DNA of 64,000 nt from Microbacterium sp. B35-30 (GTDB taxonomy: Bacteria > Actinomycetota > Actinomycetes > Actinomycetales > Microbacteriaceae), in contig NZ_MWLQ01000011.1 in assembly GCF_010634855.1 (NCBI RefSeq), forward strand, positions 434,001-498,000, in the 5' to 3' direction. The notes beneath the pieces were generated by a model. It was not told the DNA's origin, did not search any database, and saw nothing but the letters and a program-made list of their open reading frames with translations. The stretch's first letter is position 1, and each line of letters starts with the position of its first letter. Below are positions 28,638-38,885 of the stretch, in pieces. Both the position numbers and the translations under genes were made by a program.

Positions 28638-30443
28638 TCAGTCCTCCTGCTCGTCGAAGGCGGGCGAGTGATCCCGCGCGTACTGGACGTAGCTGTTGCT
28701 GACGCCCTGGGGCACCATCGGCCACACCATCGCGTCGGCGCTCACGACGAAGTCGATGACGACGGGGCGGTCGTTGGTCTCGAGGGCGGTCTGGATCGCG
28801 GCATCCACGTCCTCCTCCTTCTCGACGCGGATCGCGAGGCACCCGTAGGCCTCGGCCAGCTTCACGAAGTCGGGGATGCGCACGGTGCCGTGACCCGTGT
28901 TGAGGTCGGTGTGCGAGTGGCGGCCGTCGTAGAACAGCGTCTGCCACTGACGCACCATGCCCAGCGACGAGTTGTTGATGATCGCGACCTTGATCGGGAT
29001 CTTGTTGATCGCGCAGGTGGCGAGCTCCTGATTGGTCATCTGGAAGCAGCCGTCGCCGTCGATCGCCCACACGTGGCGGTCGGGCTCGGCGACCTTCGCG
29101 CCCATGGCGGCGGGCACCGAGTACCCCATGGTGCCGGCGCCGCCCGAGTTCAGCCAGGCGTTCGGACGTTCGTACTTGATGAACTGCGCAGCCCACATCT
29201 GGTGCTGACCGACGCCCGCGGCGTAGATGCCCTCGGGCCCGGTCAGCTCGCCGATGCGCTTGATCACGTACTGCGGCGACATGAGTCCGTCGGTCGGCTG
29301 CGTGTAGCCGAGCGGGAACTCGTCGCGCAGGCCGTCGAGGAACGACCACCACTCGCCGATGTCGGGAGCGGAGCCGTCGCTCACCGCACGGAAGGCGGCA
29401 TCCAGGTCGACGAGCACGTCCTTCAGGTCGCCGACGATCGGGACGTCGGCGGTGCGGATCTTCGAGATCTCGGCCGGGTCGATGTCGACGTGCACGACCT
29501 TGGCGTTCGGTGCGAACAGCGCCGCCTTACCGGTGACGCGGTCGTCGAACCGCGCGCCGAGGGCGACGAGCAGGTCGGCCTCCTGCAGCGCGAGCACCGC
29601 GGGGACGGTGCCGTGCATGCCGGGCATGCCGAGGTGCTGCGGGTGCGAGTCCGGGAACGCGCCGCGCGCCATGAGCGTGGTCACGACGGGAGCGCCGGTC
29701 GTCTCGGCCAGCGAGCGCAGCTCGGCGGACGCTCGCGAGCGGATCACACCGCCGCCGACATACAGCACGGGCTTCTTGGCGTCGGCGATCAACTGCGCCG
29801 CCGCCTGGATCTGCTTGCCGTGCGCCTTGGTCACCGGCCGGTAGCCGGGGAGGTCGATCTGCGGCGGCCACACGAAGGGCGCCTCGGCCTGCTGGGCGTC
29901 CTTCGTGATGTCGACGAGCACGGGACCGGGGCGACCGGTCGACGCGATCTCGAACGCCGCAGCGATCGCGCCGGGGATGTCCGCGGCGCGCTTCACCAGG
30001 AACGAGTGCTTGGTGATCGGCATCGTGATGCCGACGATGTCGGCCTCCTGGAAGGCATCCGTCCCCATGAGGGTCGAGAACACCTGCCCGGTGATGCAGA
30101 CGATCGGCACGGAGTCCATGTAGGCGTCGGCGATCGCGGTGACGAGGTTGGTGGCACCCGGGCCGGAGGTCGCGATGGCGACGCCGACGCGACCGGATGC
30201 CGCGGCATAGCCCTCGGCGGCGTGACCGGCGCCCTGCTCGTGGCGGACGAGGATGTGACGCACCGACTCGTCGTCCATCAGGGGGTCGTAGACGGGCATG
30301 ATCGCCCCGCCGGGAAGACCGAAGACGTCGGTCACCCCCAACAGGTCGAGGGAGCGGACGACCGCTTCGGCGCCCGTGAGCACGGGCGTCGAGGCGGTGC
30401 GGGCGGGCGGCCGGGGAACGGCCGCGGCGGTGTCGGCTGACAT
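28638..30443 (-). CDS. ilvB: Acetolactate synthase large (catalytic) subunit
   Basis: TPP- and FAD-dependent enzyme of 601 residues that condenses pyruvate to acetolactate or with 2-oxobutyrate. The catalytic Glu is in [14 protein letters not shown] (about residues 68-81), and [14 protein letters not shown] follows. The TPP/magnesium motif is [12 protein letters not shown] near residue 465, preceded by [16 protein letters not shown]. The ATG at 30443 is chosen over upstream in-frame codons because TGAGGAA stands 8 bases before it. It follows ilvD by 47 bases. Confidence 0.97.
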   Translation of the reverse strand: MSADTAAAVPRPPARTASTPVLTGAEAVVRSLDLLGVTDVFGLPGGAIMPVYDPLMDDESVRHILVRHEQGAGHAAEGYAAASGRVGVAIATSGPGATNLVTAIADAYMDSVPIVCITGQVFSTLMGTDAFQEADIVGITMPITKHSFLVKRAADIPGAIAAAFEIASTGRPGPVLVDITKDAQQAEAPFVWPPQIDLPGYRPVTKAHGKQIQAAAQLIADAKKPVLYVGGGVIRSRASAELRSLAETTGAPVVTTLMARGAFPDSHPQHLGMPGMHGTVPAVLALQEADLLVALGARFDDRVTGKAALFAPNAKVVHVDIDPAEISKIRTADVPIVGDLKDVLVDLDAAFRAVSDGSAPDIGEWWSFLDGLRDEFPLGYTQPTDGLMSPQYVIKRIGELTGPEGIYAAGVGQHQMWAAQFIKYERPNAWLNSGGAGTMGYSVPAAMGAKVAEPDRHVWAIDGDGCFQMTNQELATCAINKIPIKVAIINNSSLGMVRQWQTLFYDGRHSHTDLNTGHGTVRIPDFVKLAEAYGCLAIRVEKEEDVDAAIQTALETNDRPVVIDFVVSADAMVWPMVPQGVSNSYVQYARDHSPAFDEQED

Positions 30444-30490
30444 GGTGAGATTCCTCACAGATGGGTCGGACGGGATGCCGGAAACCAGGC

Positions 30491-32209
30491 TCAACCGGTG
30501 GTCGCGCCCTCCGCAGCGGAGCGCACGAGTCGGGAGTACTTGGCAAGAACGCCACGGGTATAGCGCGGAGGAAGCGGCTCCCAGCCAGAGCGGCGGGAGT
30601 CAAGCTCAGCCTCGTCGACGAGTAGGTCGAGAGTGCGAGCCGCGATATCGACCCGTATCAGATCACCATCGCGCACGAAGGCGATGGGACCAGCGTCCAC
30701 CGCTTCGGGTGCTATGTGGCCGATGCACAGGCCGGTTGTGCCGCCTGAGAATCGTCCGTCCGTCAAGAGTAGTACATCTTTTCCGAGCCCAGCGCCCTTG
30801 ATGGCGGCGGTGATGGCGAGCATCTCGCGCATGCCGGGGCCGCCCTTGGGACCCTCGTAGCGGATCACCACGACGTCGCCCGCCTGGATGGCTCCGGCCT
30901 CCAGGGCGTCCATGGCGGCGCGCTCGCGCTCGAACACACGCGCGGGGCCCTCGAACACGTCGGCGTCGAAGCCGGCCGACTTCACGACGGCGCCTTCCGG
31001 CGCGATCGAGCCGTGCAGGATCGTGATGCCGCCGCTCGCGTGGATCGGGTTGTCGAACGTGTGGATGACGGTGCCGTCGACCGGGTCGGGGTTGAGGTCG
31101 GCGAGGTTCTCGGCGAGGGTTTTGCCGGTGACGGTGAGCGCGTCGCCGTGCAGCAGGCCCTCGTCGAGCATGGCCTTCATGATCACCGGGATGCCGCCGT
31201 GGCGGTCGACGTCGTTCATGACGTACTTGCCGAACGGCTTCATGTCGGCCACGTGCGGGACCTTGTCGCCGATGCGGTTGAAGTCGTGCAGGCTCAGGTC
31301 GACGTCGGCCTCGCGGGCAATGGCGAGGAGGTGCAGCACCACGTTGGTGGAGCCGCCGAGCGCCATCGCGAGGGCGATGGCGTTCTCGAACGCCTCCTTG
31401 GTGAGGATGTCGCGCGTGGTGATGCCCTGACGCAGCAGGTTGACGACGGCCTCGCCCGACCGGTGGGCGAAGTAGTCGCGGCGGCGGTCCGCCGAGGGCG
31501 GCGCTGCGGAGCCGGGGAGGCTGAGGCCCAGCGCCTCGGCGACCGAGGCCATCGTGTTCGCGGTGTACATGCCACCGCACGCGCCCTCGCCCGGCGCGAT
31601 CGCGCACTCGATGCGCTTGAGGTCGGCCTCGCTCATCTTGCCCGCGAGACAGGCGCCGACGGCCTCGAACGAGTCGATGATCGTGACGTCCTTCTCGGTG
31701 CCGTCCGACAGCTTGACCCAGCCGGGCGCGATCGAGCCGGCGTAGAGGAAGACGCTCGACAGGTCCAGCCGGGCGGATGCCATCAGCATGCCGGGGATCG
31801 ACTTGTCGCAGCCGGCGAGGAGCACCGAGCCGTCGAGGCGCTCGGCCATGATGACCGTCTCGACCGAGTCGGCGATGACCTCACGCGAGACGAGCGAGAA
31901 GTGCATGCCCTCGTGGCCCATCGAGATGCCGTCCGACACCGAGATCGTGCCGAACTGCAGCGGGTACCCGCCGCCGGCGTGCACACCCTCCTTGGCGCCC
32001 TGTGCGAGCCGGTCGAGGCTCAGGTTGCAGGGGGTGATCTCGTTCCAGCTCGACGCGATGCCGATCTGCGGCTTGTCCCAGTCCGCATCCCCCATGCCGA
32101 CGGCGCGGAGCATGCCGCGCGACGTCGTGGCTTCGATGCCGTCGGTGACGACGCGGCTGCGGGGCTTGATATCGATGGTGTTGTCAGCGGGCGAAGGGGG
32201 CTGGGCCAT
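30491..32209 (-). CDS. ilvD: Dihydroxy-acid dehydratase
   Basis: Fe-S dehydratase of 572 residues, third step of valine/isoleucine synthesis. Cluster cysteines are visible in [21 protein letters not shown] and [14 protein letters not shown], and the C-terminal [15 protein letters not shown] is intact. It is the first gene of the ilvDBNC unit. TAGAAT lies 6 bases before the ATG with no ribosome site, implying a leaderless mRNA. The last roughly 290 bases (30491 to about 30785) use codons unlike the rest of the gene (AAA, GTA, CTA, ATA, TCA, ACA), as if replaced from another source, while the reading frame stays open. Confidence 0.97.
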   Translation of the reverse strand: MAQPPSPADNTIDIKPRSRVVTDGIEATTSRGMLRAVGMGDADWDKPQIGIASSWNEITPCNLSLDRLAQGAKEGVHAGGGYPLQFGTISVSDGISMGHEGMHFSLVSREVIADSVETVIMAERLDGSVLLAGCDKSIPGMLMASARLDLSSVFLYAGSIAPGWVKLSDGTEKDVTIIDSFEAVGACLAGKMSEADLKRIECAIAPGEGACGGMYTANTMASVAEALGLSLPGSAAPPSADRRRDYFAHRSGEAVVNLLRQGITTRDILTKEAFENAIALAMALGGSTNVVLHLLAIAREADVDLSLHDFNRIGDKVPHVADMKPFGKYVMNDVDRHGGIPVIMKAMLDEGLLHGDALTVTGKTLAENLADLNPDPVDGTVIHTFDNPIHASGGITILHGSIAPEGAVVKSAGFDADVFEGPARVFERERAAMDALEAGAIQAGDVVVIRYEGPKGGPGMREMLAITAAIKGAGLGKDVLLLTDGRFSGGTTGLCIGHIAPEAVDAGPIAFVRDGDLIRVDIAARTLDLLVDEAELDSRRSGWEPLPPRYTRGVLAKYSRLVRSAAEGATTG

Positions 32210-32215
32210 TGTCTG

Positions 32216-32221
32216 ATTCTA
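32216..32221 (-). promoter_or_regulatory. -10 element TAGAAT for a leaderless ilvD mRNA
   Basis: TAGAAT on the minus strand ends 6 bases before the ilvD ATG. It is close to the TATAAT consensus. The 95-base space to otsB shows no attenuator or riboswitch. Confidence 0.55.
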
Positions 32222-32304
32222 TGCCGCGCGGCGGATCGCCCTCCCGAGGTTTCGGATTCCCGGGTGCACGCCGCCTCGGGCCGAGGGACAGCTGGCCGCG
32301 AGGC

Positions 32305-33099
32305 TCAGCTGCGCAAGCGGACACGCTCTGACGCGAGCAGCGTCAGGAGGTCGGCGAGTGCGGCGATGTCGGGCACGCGCACGGCGGCGGCTGTCGGGCC
32401 GTCACCGACCCGCACGCCCAGATCATCGGCGCCCAGGCTCGCCAGGGCATCCTCATCTGTGACGTCGTCACCGGCGAAGAGCACGGCCGTGGCGCCCATC
32501 AGCTCCCGCAGTTCCGCGATCGCGGAGTCCTTGCCCTCGTGACGGAAGGCGAACTCGACGATGTTGTGTCCGGTGCGCCGGCGCCAGTGCGGGGCCTCCG
32601 CCGCGACGATCTCATCGGCCAGGCGATTCGCCTCTGCGGCGGCCTCGGCGGTGGCGCGTCGGGTGTGCACGCCGAACCCGAAGGTCTTCGGCTCGATCCA
32701 GACGCCGTCCAGGTGCGCGGTCGCAGCCTCGGCATGCGCCCGCATCGCGTCGCGCAGCGCCACATCGGCCTCGTCCTCGCCATGGGTCCGCAGCCCCTCG
32801 TCCGGGCTCCAGAACTCCGCACCATGGGATCCCGCGAGCAGCACGCGCGACGTGTCGTCGTGCTCGGCGATCACCCGCAGGTCGACGAGGCTGCGCCCCG
32901 AGACCAGCGCCACGACGGTGTCGGGTGCGGCGACCACGGCCCTCACCGCGTCGCGCGCGGCAGGCAGCATCCGTGCCGCCATCGGGTCGTCCGCGAGCGG
33001 TGACAGGGTGCCGTCGAAGTCCAGCGCGACGAGCAGAAGATCGGATGCCGCAATGCCGGTGATCGCTTCGCGCACGTCGTCGGCGAGATCGACCGTCAT
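32305..33099 (-). CDS. otsB: Trehalose-6-phosphate phosphatase
   Basis: HAD-superfamily phosphatase of 264 residues that releases trehalose from trehalose 6-phosphate. The catalytic motif is ALDFDGTLSPL (about residues 25-35). Further marks are VALVSGRSLVDL, LAGSHGAEFW and FAGDDVTDEDAL (magnesium ligands). The ATG overlaps the otsA stop by 4 bases, so synthase and phosphatase are made together. Confidence 0.95.
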   Translation of the reverse strand: MTVDLADDVREAITGIAASDLLLVALDFDGTLSPLADDPMAARMLPAARDAVRAVVAAPDTVVALVSGRSLVDLRVIAEHDDTSRVLLAGSHGAEFWSPDEGLRTHGEDEADVALRDAMRAHAEAATAHLDGVWIEPKTFGFGVHTRRATAEAAAEANRLADEIVAAEAPHWRRRTGHNIVEFAFRHEGKDSAIAELRELMGATAVLFAGDDVTDEDALASLGADDLGVRVGDGPTAAAVRVPDIAALADLLTLLASERVRLRS

Positions 33100-34577
33100 G
33101 CGTTCGCCTCCGCCGCCCGGTTGAGGGCGGGGAACCTGTTGCGCTCGCGGGCGCCGTCGAGGGCGTCGAGGAAGGACCGCGACCAGCGGGCGACGTCGTT
33201 CTCGACCACCTTCCGGCGCAGTGCCCGCATGCGGCGGCCCTGTTCCGCGGACGGCATCTCGATGGCGCGCATGATCGCGTCCTTCATGCCGTCGATGTCG
33301 TGAGGATTGATGCGCACCGCGCTCGGGAGCTCGTCGGCGGCGCCGGCGAACTCGCTCAGCACCAGCACGCCGCGGTTGTCGATGCGGGAGGCGACGTACT
33401 CTTTGGCGACGAGGTTCATGCCGTCGCGGAGCGCGGTGACCAGCATGACGTCGGCCGCGAGGAACAGCGCCACCATCTCTTCACGGGGGTAGGCCTGGTG
33501 GAGGTAGCGGATCGCGGTGTGGCCCATGGTGTCGTGGTCGCCGTTGATGCGGCCGACGGTGAGCTCGATCTCGTCGCGGAGCTGCATGTAGGCCGCGACG
33601 CGCTCCCGGCTCGGGCTCGCGACCTGCACGAGCGTCACGTCCTCGACGGCGATCTTGCCGTCCTCCAGCAGTTCGCCGAAGGCCTTCATCCGGTGGCGGA
33701 TGCCCTTGGTGTAGTCGAGCCGGTCGACGCCCAGCAGGATCTTCCTCGGGTTTCCCAGGCTCTCGCGGATCTCCTTCGCCCGCGCCCGCACATCGTCGCG
33801 CCGGGCGAGCTCGATGTACGAAGAGGCGTCGATCGAGATGGGGAACGCCTTCGCCAGCGCGCGTCGGCTGGTGCCGTCCGGGCGGGGGACGGTGATGCCC
33901 GATGCCTTGGTGTCGTAGCGCAGCTGACGACGCACGGCGCGGGCGAAGTTGCCGGCATCCGCGACACGCTGGAACCCGATGACGTCCGCGCCCAGCAGCC
34001 CCTCGAGCACCTGGCGGCGCCACGGCAGCTGGGAGTACAGCCCGTATGCCGGGAAGGGAATGTGGTGGAAGTAGCCGATGGTGAGGTCGGGGCGCGCTTC
34101 GCGAAGCATCTGCGGGACGAGCTGCAGCTGATAGTCCTGCACCCACACGGTGGCGCCGTCCGCGGCCACCGCGGCGGCGGCTTCGGCGAAGCGCCGGTTC
34201 ACCTTGACGTACGCATCCCACCAGACCCGGCGATACCGCGGCTCGGCGATGACGTCGTGGTAGAGCGGCCAGATGGTGTCGTTCGACATGCCCTCGTAGT
34301 AGAGCTCGACGTCCTCGGAAGTGAGCATCACCGGCACGAGATGCGTGCCCTCGAACTCGAACGGGCCGACCTCGATGTCGGGCTGGCCCGGCCATCCCAC
34401 CCACGCGCCGTCCGCACGTCGCATGACCGGCTCGAGCGCGGTCACGAGCCCGCCGGGCGAGCGCCGCCATCCCGCCTCGCCGTCGCCGTCCACGACTCGA
34501 TCGACGGGAAGGCGGTTGGCGACGACGACCAGTTCGGCGATGCGTTCGGGCGCGGCCGGAGGGTGGGGGTCTGTCAC
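33096..34577 (-). CDS. otsA: Trehalose-6-phosphate synthase
   Basis: GT20 glycosyltransferase of 493 residues that joins UDP- or GDP-glucose to glucose 6-phosphate. The start [12 protein letters not shown] is followed by the [12 protein letters not shown] loop, [19 protein letters not shown] and the nucleotide-sugar region [13 protein letters not shown]. The late motif [15 protein letters not shown] is complete. The GTG start has AGGAG 6 bases upstream. With otsB it forms the OtsAB route to trehalose, a stress protectant and cell-wall glycolipid precursor in actinobacteria. Confidence 0.96.
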   Translation of the reverse strand: MTDPHPPAAPERIAELVVVANRLPVDRVVDGDGEAGWRRSPGGLVTALEPVMRRADGAWVGWPGQPDIEVGPFEFEGTHLVPVMLTSEDVELYYEGMSNDTIWPLYHDVIAEPRYRRVWWDAYVKVNRRFAEAAAAVAADGATVWVQDYQLQLVPQMLREARPDLTIGYFHHIPFPAYGLYSQLPWRRQVLEGLLGADVIGFQRVADAGNFARAVRRQLRYDTKASGITVPRPDGTSRRALAKAFPISIDASSYIELARRDDVRARAKEIRESLGNPRKILLGVDRLDYTKGIRHRMKAFGELLEDGKIAVEDVTLVQVASPSRERVAAYMQLRDEIELTVGRINGDHDTMGHTAIRYLHQAYPREEMVALFLAADVMLVTALRDGMNLVAKEYVASRIDNRGVLVLSEFAGAADELPSAVRINPHDIDGMKDAIMRAIEMPSAEQGRRMRALRRKVVENDVARWSRSFLDALDGARERNRFPALNRAAEANA

Positions 34578-34702
34578 GCGGGCTCCTGACGGTTCGTGGA
34601 CTCGGCAACGGGCCCAGGCTAACAGCGCGCCCTCCGGCCCGAGCGCCCTTGACGTGCGAGGCGTGCCCATGTCAAGGGGCGCGCCCGCCACGGCTGCCGC
34701 GC

Positions 34703-34708
34703 TAACGT
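34703..34708 (+). promoter_or_regulatory. -10 element TAACGT for a leaderless mRNA
   Basis: TAACGT ends 6 bases before the ATG of the small membrane protein at 34715. No ribosome site is present. Confidence 0.45.
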
Positions 34709-34714
34709 GGCCTC

Positions 34715-34969
34715 ATGCGCAAGTACGTCTTCGGCACCGGCATCCTCACCGCGTTCACCGGCGGGCTGACGCTGTTGAGGGGTCTCCGCGAGAACGAGCC
34801 CTTCACCTGGCGCATGGCACTCGGGTGGCTCAGCTGGGGCATCACGCTGGCCCTCGCGATCGGCGCGATCGTCGACGTGCGACGGGCATCACGTGGCGGG
34901 GTCATCGCGAACGACTCCCCCGTCCACGGCCGCGAGAAGAAGCTCCTCAAGCGCCGCCTCGACCGCTGA
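34715..34969 (+). CDS. Small two-helix membrane protein
   Basis: Protein of 84 residues not assigned to a family. Two hydrophobic stretches (about 4-22 and 34-53, with the amphipathic NEPFTWRM between them) suggest a hairpin in the membrane. The C-terminal tail is basic (KKLLKRRLDR). It is divergent from otsA and stands alone before an inverted-repeat element. The promoter-start spacing supports that it is real. Function unknown. Confidence 0.7.
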   Translation: MRKYVFGTGILTAFTGGLTLLRGLRENEPFTWRMALGWLSWGITLALAIGAIVDVRRASRGGVIANDSPVHGREKKLLKRRLDR

Positions 34970-35005
34970 CCCGCGCTCGCAGTCAGCGCCCCGCGAGCAA
35001 AGTTC

Positions 35006-35108
35006 CGGTCGTTGAGCGAGGGAGCGCCAGCGACCGAGACGAAGCGCTCGAGCCACCCAGGTGCGCCGTGTGAACTGCGTTTCGACTCGCAAGCTCACTC
35101 AACGACCG
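35006..35108. repeat. REP-like intergenic element with inverted arms
   Basis: CGGTCGTTGAGCGAG at 35006-35020 and CTCACTCAACGACCG at 35094-35108 are inverted copies with one mismatch, 73 bases apart, and between them is more short palindromic sequence. It fills the space between the small membrane protein and the thiolase gene. Elements of this look recur between genes in Microbacterium-type genomes, as far as I recall. Confidence 0.6.
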
Positions 35109-35118
35109 AGACCTCGGG

Positions 35119-36303
35119 TCAGCGGGTGAGGATCAGCGCGTCGCCCTGACCGCCGCCGCCGCAGAGCGCGACCGCGGCCGTACCCCCGCCCCGACGGACG
35201 AGCTCGTGCACCGCGTGGACGACGAGGCGGTTGCCGGATGCCCCGATCGGGTGCCCGATCGCGATGCCGCCGCCATGCGGGTTGACGATGTCGTCGGAGA
35301 GTCCGAGCTCGGCCTGAGAGCGCGCGACCACGGCGCCGAAGGCCTCGTTGATCTCGACGAGGTCCAGGTCGGAAGCCGCGATCCCCTGCTTCGTCAGCGC
35401 CTTCTCGATCGCCCGTGCCGGCTGCGCGTGCAGCGAGTTGTCGGGGCCGGCGACCTGACCAGACGCTCCGACGACGGCGAGGACGTTCCAGCCGTTCTCG
35501 TCGGCGTGGGACCGCGTCGTGAGCACGACGGCCGAGGCGCCGTCCGAGATCTGCGACGAGTTGCCCGCCGTGATCGAGCCGCCCTGCGAGAAGGCCGGCC
35601 GCAGGCCGGCGAGGGTCTCGACCGTCGTCTCGGGCCGGACGCCCTCGTCCTTCGTCACGACGATCGGGTCGCCCTTGCGCTGCGGGGTCTCGACGGGCAC
35701 GATCTCGGCGTCGAACACACCGTCAGCCTGCGCCGCGGCGGCCCGCTGGTGCGAACGTGCGGCCACGGCATCCTGTGCCTCGCGGCTGATCTCGAACCGC
35801 TCGTTGTGCCGCTCGGTCGAAGCGCCCATGCTCTCCCGGTCGTAGGCGTCGGTGAGTCCGTCGAACGCCATGTGGTCGAGCACCTCGATCGAGCCGTACG
35901 CCCAGCCGTCGCGCGAGCCCATCAGGAGGTGGGGCGAGCGGGTCATCGACTCCATGCCGGCGGCCACAACGACGGTCGCGTCGCCGACAGCGAGCATGCG
36001 CGCTCCGTCGATGATCGCCGTGAGGCCCGAGAGGCAGACCTTGTTGACCGATCCGGAATGGACCTCCCACGGGATGCCGGCACCGACCGCCGCCTGGCGC
36101 GCGGGGTTCTGCCCGCTGCCCGCGGCGAGCACCTGGCCGACGAGCACCGCATCCACGGCATCGGCCGGGATTCCGCCCTGCTCGAGTGCGCCGTGGATGG
36201 CGGCGCTGCCGAGCTGCACCGCGGTGAGCGAAGCCAGCTGGCCCTTCAGCCGCCCCTGCGGAGTCCGCGCGGCGGCGACGATGACGACGTCGTCGTGGTT
36301 CAT
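35119..36303 (-). CDS. Acetyl-CoA acetyltransferase (thiolase)
   Basis: Type II thiolase of 394 residues. The acyl-enzyme cysteine is in [10 protein letters not shown] (about Cys90), the His in [13 protein letters not shown], and the second pair in [14 protein letters not shown] and [12 protein letters not shown]. The VNKVC form is that of AtoB-like acetoacetyl-CoA thiolases rather than PcaF. It follows CoA-transferase subunits A and B in one operon, overlapping B by 4 bases. The three would turn acetoacetate into two acetyl-CoA, or act likewise on 3-oxoadipate. Acetoacetate is favoured because a 3-hydroxybutyrate-dehydrogenase-like gene lies 6 kb away. Confidence 0.9.
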   Translation of the reverse strand: MNHDDVVIVAAARTPQGRLKGQLASLTAVQLGSAAIHGALEQGGIPADAVDAVLVGQVLAAGSGQNPARQAAVGAGIPWEVHSGSVNKVCLSGLTAIIDGARMLAVGDATVVVAAGMESMTRSPHLLMGSRDGWAYGSIEVLDHMAFDGLTDAYDRESMGASTERHNERFEISREAQDAVAARSHQRAAAAQADGVFDAEIVPVETPQRKGDPIVVTKDEGVRPETTVETLAGLRPAFSQGGSITAGNSSQISDGASAVVLTTRSHADENGWNVLAVVGASGQVAGPDNSLHAQPARAIEKALTKQGIAASDLDLVEINEAFGAVVARSQAELGLSDDIVNPHGGGIAIGHPIGASGNRLVVHAVHELVRRGGGTAAVALCGGGGQGDALILTR

Positions 36304-36965
36304 GCTTCCACCTTAAGTTCGTCGCTGAGTTCGAGTGTGCCGAGAAGCTCCGGCTCGGTCGCCGCGACGACCTCTGCCACGGTCACACCGGGAGCCGTCT
36401 CGACCAGCACGAGTCCGGCATCCGTCACATCGATGACCGCGAGATCCGTGATGATGCGGTCGACCACACCGCGGCCGGTGAGGGGCAGCGAGCACTCGTT
36501 CACGATCTTGGCGGAGCCGTCCTTCGCGACGTGCTCCATGAGCACGATCACCTTCGCGGCGCCGTGCACGAGGTCCATGGCGCCTCCCGGGCCCTTCACC
36601 ATCTTTCCGGGGATCATCCAGTTGGCGAGGTCGCCGGACGCCGAGACCTGCATGGCGCCGAGGATCGCGGCGTCGATCTTGCCGCCGCGGATCATGCCGA
36701 AGCTCGTGGCCGAGTCGAAGAACGCAGCGCCCGGGAGCGTGGTCACGGTCTCTTTGCCGGCGTTGATGAGGTCGGCGTCGACGTTCTCCTCGGTCGGGTA
36801 CGGACCGACGCCGAGTATGCCGTTCTCGGACTGCAGCACCACCGTGACGCCGTCGGGCACGAAGTTGGGCACCAGCGTCGGCAGCCCGATGCCCAGGTTC
36901 ACGTAGGCGCCGTCGGCGAGCTCCTGCGCGGCGCGCGCCGCCATCTCGTTGCGGGTGAGCGGCAT
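36300..36965 (-). CDS. 3-oxoacid CoA-transferase subunit B
   Basis: Family I CoA-transferase beta subunit of 221 residues. The catalytic glutamate is in the [12 protein letters not shown] stretch (about residues 46-57), preceded by [26 protein letters not shown] and ALIVLMEHV-type strands follow. It pairs with subunit A, whose gene ends 1 base upstream, to move CoA from succinyl-CoA or similar to a 3-oxoacid such as acetoacetate or 3-oxoadipate. The exact substrate is not decided by sequence alone. Confidence 0.92.
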   Translation of the reverse strand: MPLTRNEMAARAAQELADGAYVNLGIGLPTLVPNFVPDGVTVVLQSENGILGVGPYPTEENVDADLINAGKETVTTLPGAAFFDSATSFGMIRGGKIDAAILGAMQVSASGDLANWMIPGKMVKGPGGAMDLVHGAAKVIVLMEHVAKDGSAKIVNECSLPLTGRGVVDRIITDLAVIDVTDAGLVLVETAPGVTVAEVVAATEPELLGTLELSDELKVEA

Positions 36966-36966
36966 G

Positions 36967-37767
36967 TCAGGCTCCTTCGGGCATCTCGCGGGCGGCGGCC
37001 TGGGCCACGGAGACCGTCCGTCGTTCGATGCGCTTCTCGATGTCGGATCCGACCTCCACGATGCGGTGCACGTAGATGCCGGGGAGGTGGATGCTGTCGG
37101 GGTCGAGTTCGCCCGGTTCCACGAGCTCCTCGACCTGGGCGATGCAGACGCGGCCCGCCATCGCGGCGAGCGGGTTGAAGTTGCGCGCCGCCTTGTTGAA
37201 GACGAGGTTGCCGTGGCGGTCGCCCTTGAGCGCGTGGACGAGCGCGAAGTCGGTGACGATCGCCTCTTCGAGGACGTACGGGCGACTCGTGCCCGCGACG
37301 TCGAAGGTGCGGACGTCCTTCACGGGTGAGGCGACGGCGATGCTGCCGTCCGCGGCGTAGCGCCGGGGAAGCCCTCCCTCGGCGACCTGGGTGCCCACGC
37401 CGGTCTGCGTGTAAAAGGCCGCGATGCCCGCGCCGCCGGCCCGCAGCTTCTCAGCGAGGGTGCCCTGCGGCGTCAGCTCGAGCTCGAGCTCGCCGGAGAG
37501 GAACTGCCGCTCGAACTCCTTGTTCTCGCCCACGTACGACGACGTCATCTTGCGGATCCGCTGGGCGTTCAGCAGGACGCCGAGGCCCCAGTCATCCACG
37601 CCGCAGTTGTTGCTCACGATGCTGAGGTCGCTCGTGCCCTGCGCGAGCAGCGCCTCGATGAGCGCGATGGGGTTGCCCGAGAGCCCGAACCCTCCCACCG
37701 CGAGAGACGCCCCGTCGGGGATGTCGGCGACCGCTTCGGCCGCCGAGCCCCAGGTCTTGTCGATCAT
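36967..37767 (-). CDS. 3-oxoacid CoA-transferase subunit A
   Basis: CoA-transferase alpha subunit of 266 residues. The CoA-binding glycine motif is [18 protein letters not shown] (about residues 22-39). [20 protein letters not shown], the [19 protein letters not shown] stretch and GDRHGNLVF are typical of ScoA/PcaI. AAGGAG precedes the ATG. It is the first gene of a three-gene operon with subunit B and the thiolase and faces the IclR gene. Confidence 0.92.
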   Translation of the reverse strand: MIDKTWGSAAEAVADIPDGASLAVGGFGLSGNPIALIEALLAQGTSDLSIVSNNCGVDDWGLGVLLNAQRIRKMTSSYVGENKEFERQFLSGELELELTPQGTLAEKLRAGGAGIAAFYTQTGVGTQVAEGGLPRRYAADGSIAVASPVKDVRTFDVAGTSRPYVLEEAIVTDFALVHALKGDRHGNLVFNKAARNFNPLAAMAGRVCIAQVEELVEPGELDPDSIHLPGIYVHRIVEVGSDIEKRIERRTVSVAQAAAREMPEGA

Positions 37768-37798
37768 TCTGCTCCTTCGCATGAACCGGCCGTGATGA

Positions 37799-37890
37799 CG
37801 TCTGCAGAACTCCACGGGATCGTCGCGCCACGTGACCGAGTTGGCGTGATCGCCGTCGAATGACGCGCTGAGCGTGGAGTTCTGCAGACG
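37799..37890. repeat. Perfect 18-bp inverted repeat flanking a 56-base centre
   Basis: CGTCTGCAGAACTCCACG at 37799-37816 and its exact reverse complement at 37873-37890 bracket a segment that holds a second, weaker pair (CGCCA and TGGCG at about 37826 and 37842). It lies between the CoA-transferase and IclR genes. As RNA it would fold into a 92-base hairpin, and as DNA it looks like a miniature mobile-element relic or a paired operator. Confidence 0.7.
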
Positions 37891-37952
37891 ATCCTCCGCT
37901 CGATCCCCTCGTCCCGCCAGGGCGTCGCTTGCCATGTGGCCACTGTGCGACG

Positions 37953-37971
37953 TACCGTCCATATTGTGGAC
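37953..37971 (+). promoter_or_regulatory. IclR promoter with overlapping operator palindrome
   Basis: TACCGT (37953-37958) stands 7 bases before the GTG of the iclR gene. GTCCA-TATTG-TGGAC (37957-37971), a perfect interrupted palindrome of IclR type, covers the -10 end and the start codon. A bound regulator would block its own transcription. Confidence 0.55.
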
Positions 37972-38754
37972 ACTGCAGCCAACCGCACCGTTCCGGGCGC
38001 CCAGTCGATCGCGCGGGCCGCGCAGTTGCTGCGGCTGGTGACGTCGGCGGGGAGCGACGGGATGCCGGCGGCCGAGCTCGCGCGTCGCGCCGACCTCACT
38101 CGACCCACCACGCACCGGCTCCTCACCGCCCTCCGTCACGAGGGACTCGTCGATCAGGACGACCGCACCGGACGCTGGATGCCGGGACCAGAGCTGTTCC
38201 TGATGGGCACCGTGGCGGCATCCCGCTACGACGTGACCGGGATCGCCCGCGACATCGTGCGCTCCCTCGCGGTGCGGACGGAGGAGAGCGCGTTCCTCTC
38301 GGTGCGCCGGGGCGACGAAACCGTGTGCCTGCTGCGCGAAGAGGGCAGCTTCCCGATCCGTTCGTTCGTGCTGTCCGAGGGCGTGCGCTTCCCGCTCGGC
38401 GTCGCCTCGGCCGGGCTCGCGATCCTCGCGTTCCTGCCGCCCCACGATGTGGACGCGTACTTCGAGCGTCATCCGGAGCTGCCCCGTGAATGGGGGGCCG
38501 CGCACAGCGAAGGGCGGCTGCGGACGCGGCTGCGCGACACGCAGGAACGCGGCTACGCCGTCAACCCCGGCCTCATCGTCGAGGGCTCGTACGGCATCGG
38601 CGCCGCGGTCTTCACCCGCGAGGGCCACCCCCAGTGGGCGCTGAGCCTGACAGGGGTGGAGTTCCGGTTCGGTCCCGAGCGCCTCCCCGAGCTCGGCCGC
38701 ACCCTCCTGGCCCACGCCCACCAGCTGACCACGCGCATCGCCGCGGGTCGCTGA
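37966..38754 (+). CDS. IclR-family transcriptional regulator
   Basis: Regulator of 262 residues. The N-terminal IclR helix-turn-helix is GAQSIARAAQLLRLV followed by LARRADLTRPTTHRLLTALRHEG (key residues ADLTRPTTHRLL, about residues 36-47). The effector domain shows EESAFLSVRRGDETVCLL and GLAILAFLP. The GTG at 37966 is preferred over those at 37936 and 37945 because a -10 and an IclR palindrome lie right before it. It is divergent from the CoA-transferase/thiolase operon and is its probable regulator, as IclR proteins commonly govern aromatic or ketone-body catabolism. Confidence 0.88.
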   Translation: MDTAANRTVPGAQSIARAAQLLRLVTSAGSDGMPAAELARRADLTRPTTHRLLTALRHEGLVDQDDRTGRWMPGPELFLMGTVAASRYDVTGIARDIVRSLAVRTEESAFLSVRRGDETVCLLREEGSFPIRSFVLSEGVRFPLGVASAGLAILAFLPPHDVDAYFERHPELPREWGAAHSEGRLRTRLRDTQERGYAVNPGLIVEGSYGIGAAVFTREGHPQWALSLTGVEFRFGPERLPELGRTLLAHAHQLTTRIAAGR

Positions 38755-38793
38755 GTCGTCTCGCTCGCGCAGAACTCGGATGCCGTTTCCCTG

Positions 38794-38840
38794 TTGGACG
38801 GAGGCATCTCTCAGCTATGGTGAGCGACATCCGTCGCTCA
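38794..38840 (+). promoter_or_regulatory. Promoter and 5' hairpin of the secreted repeat protein
   Basis: TTGGAC (38794-38799) and TATGGT (38816-38821) are spaced by 16 bases. TGAGCGAC-ATCC-GTCGCTCA (38821-38840) is a perfect 8-bp stem at the likely transcript start. A long leader of about 55 bases with GGGGAGGG follows. Leaders are otherwise often absent in this window, so this gene differs; the hairpin may stabilise its mRNA or bind a regulator. Confidence 0.6.
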
Positions 38841-38885
38841 TGGGGATGCGCCGGGCACTTGCAGTACCCCTGGGGAGGGATACAA

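Noticed and set aside
32210-32304. Attenuator, T-box or riboswitch before ilvD
   Set aside because: The space to otsB is short and shows no leader peptide or conserved RNA element, and the -10 position implies no leader at all.
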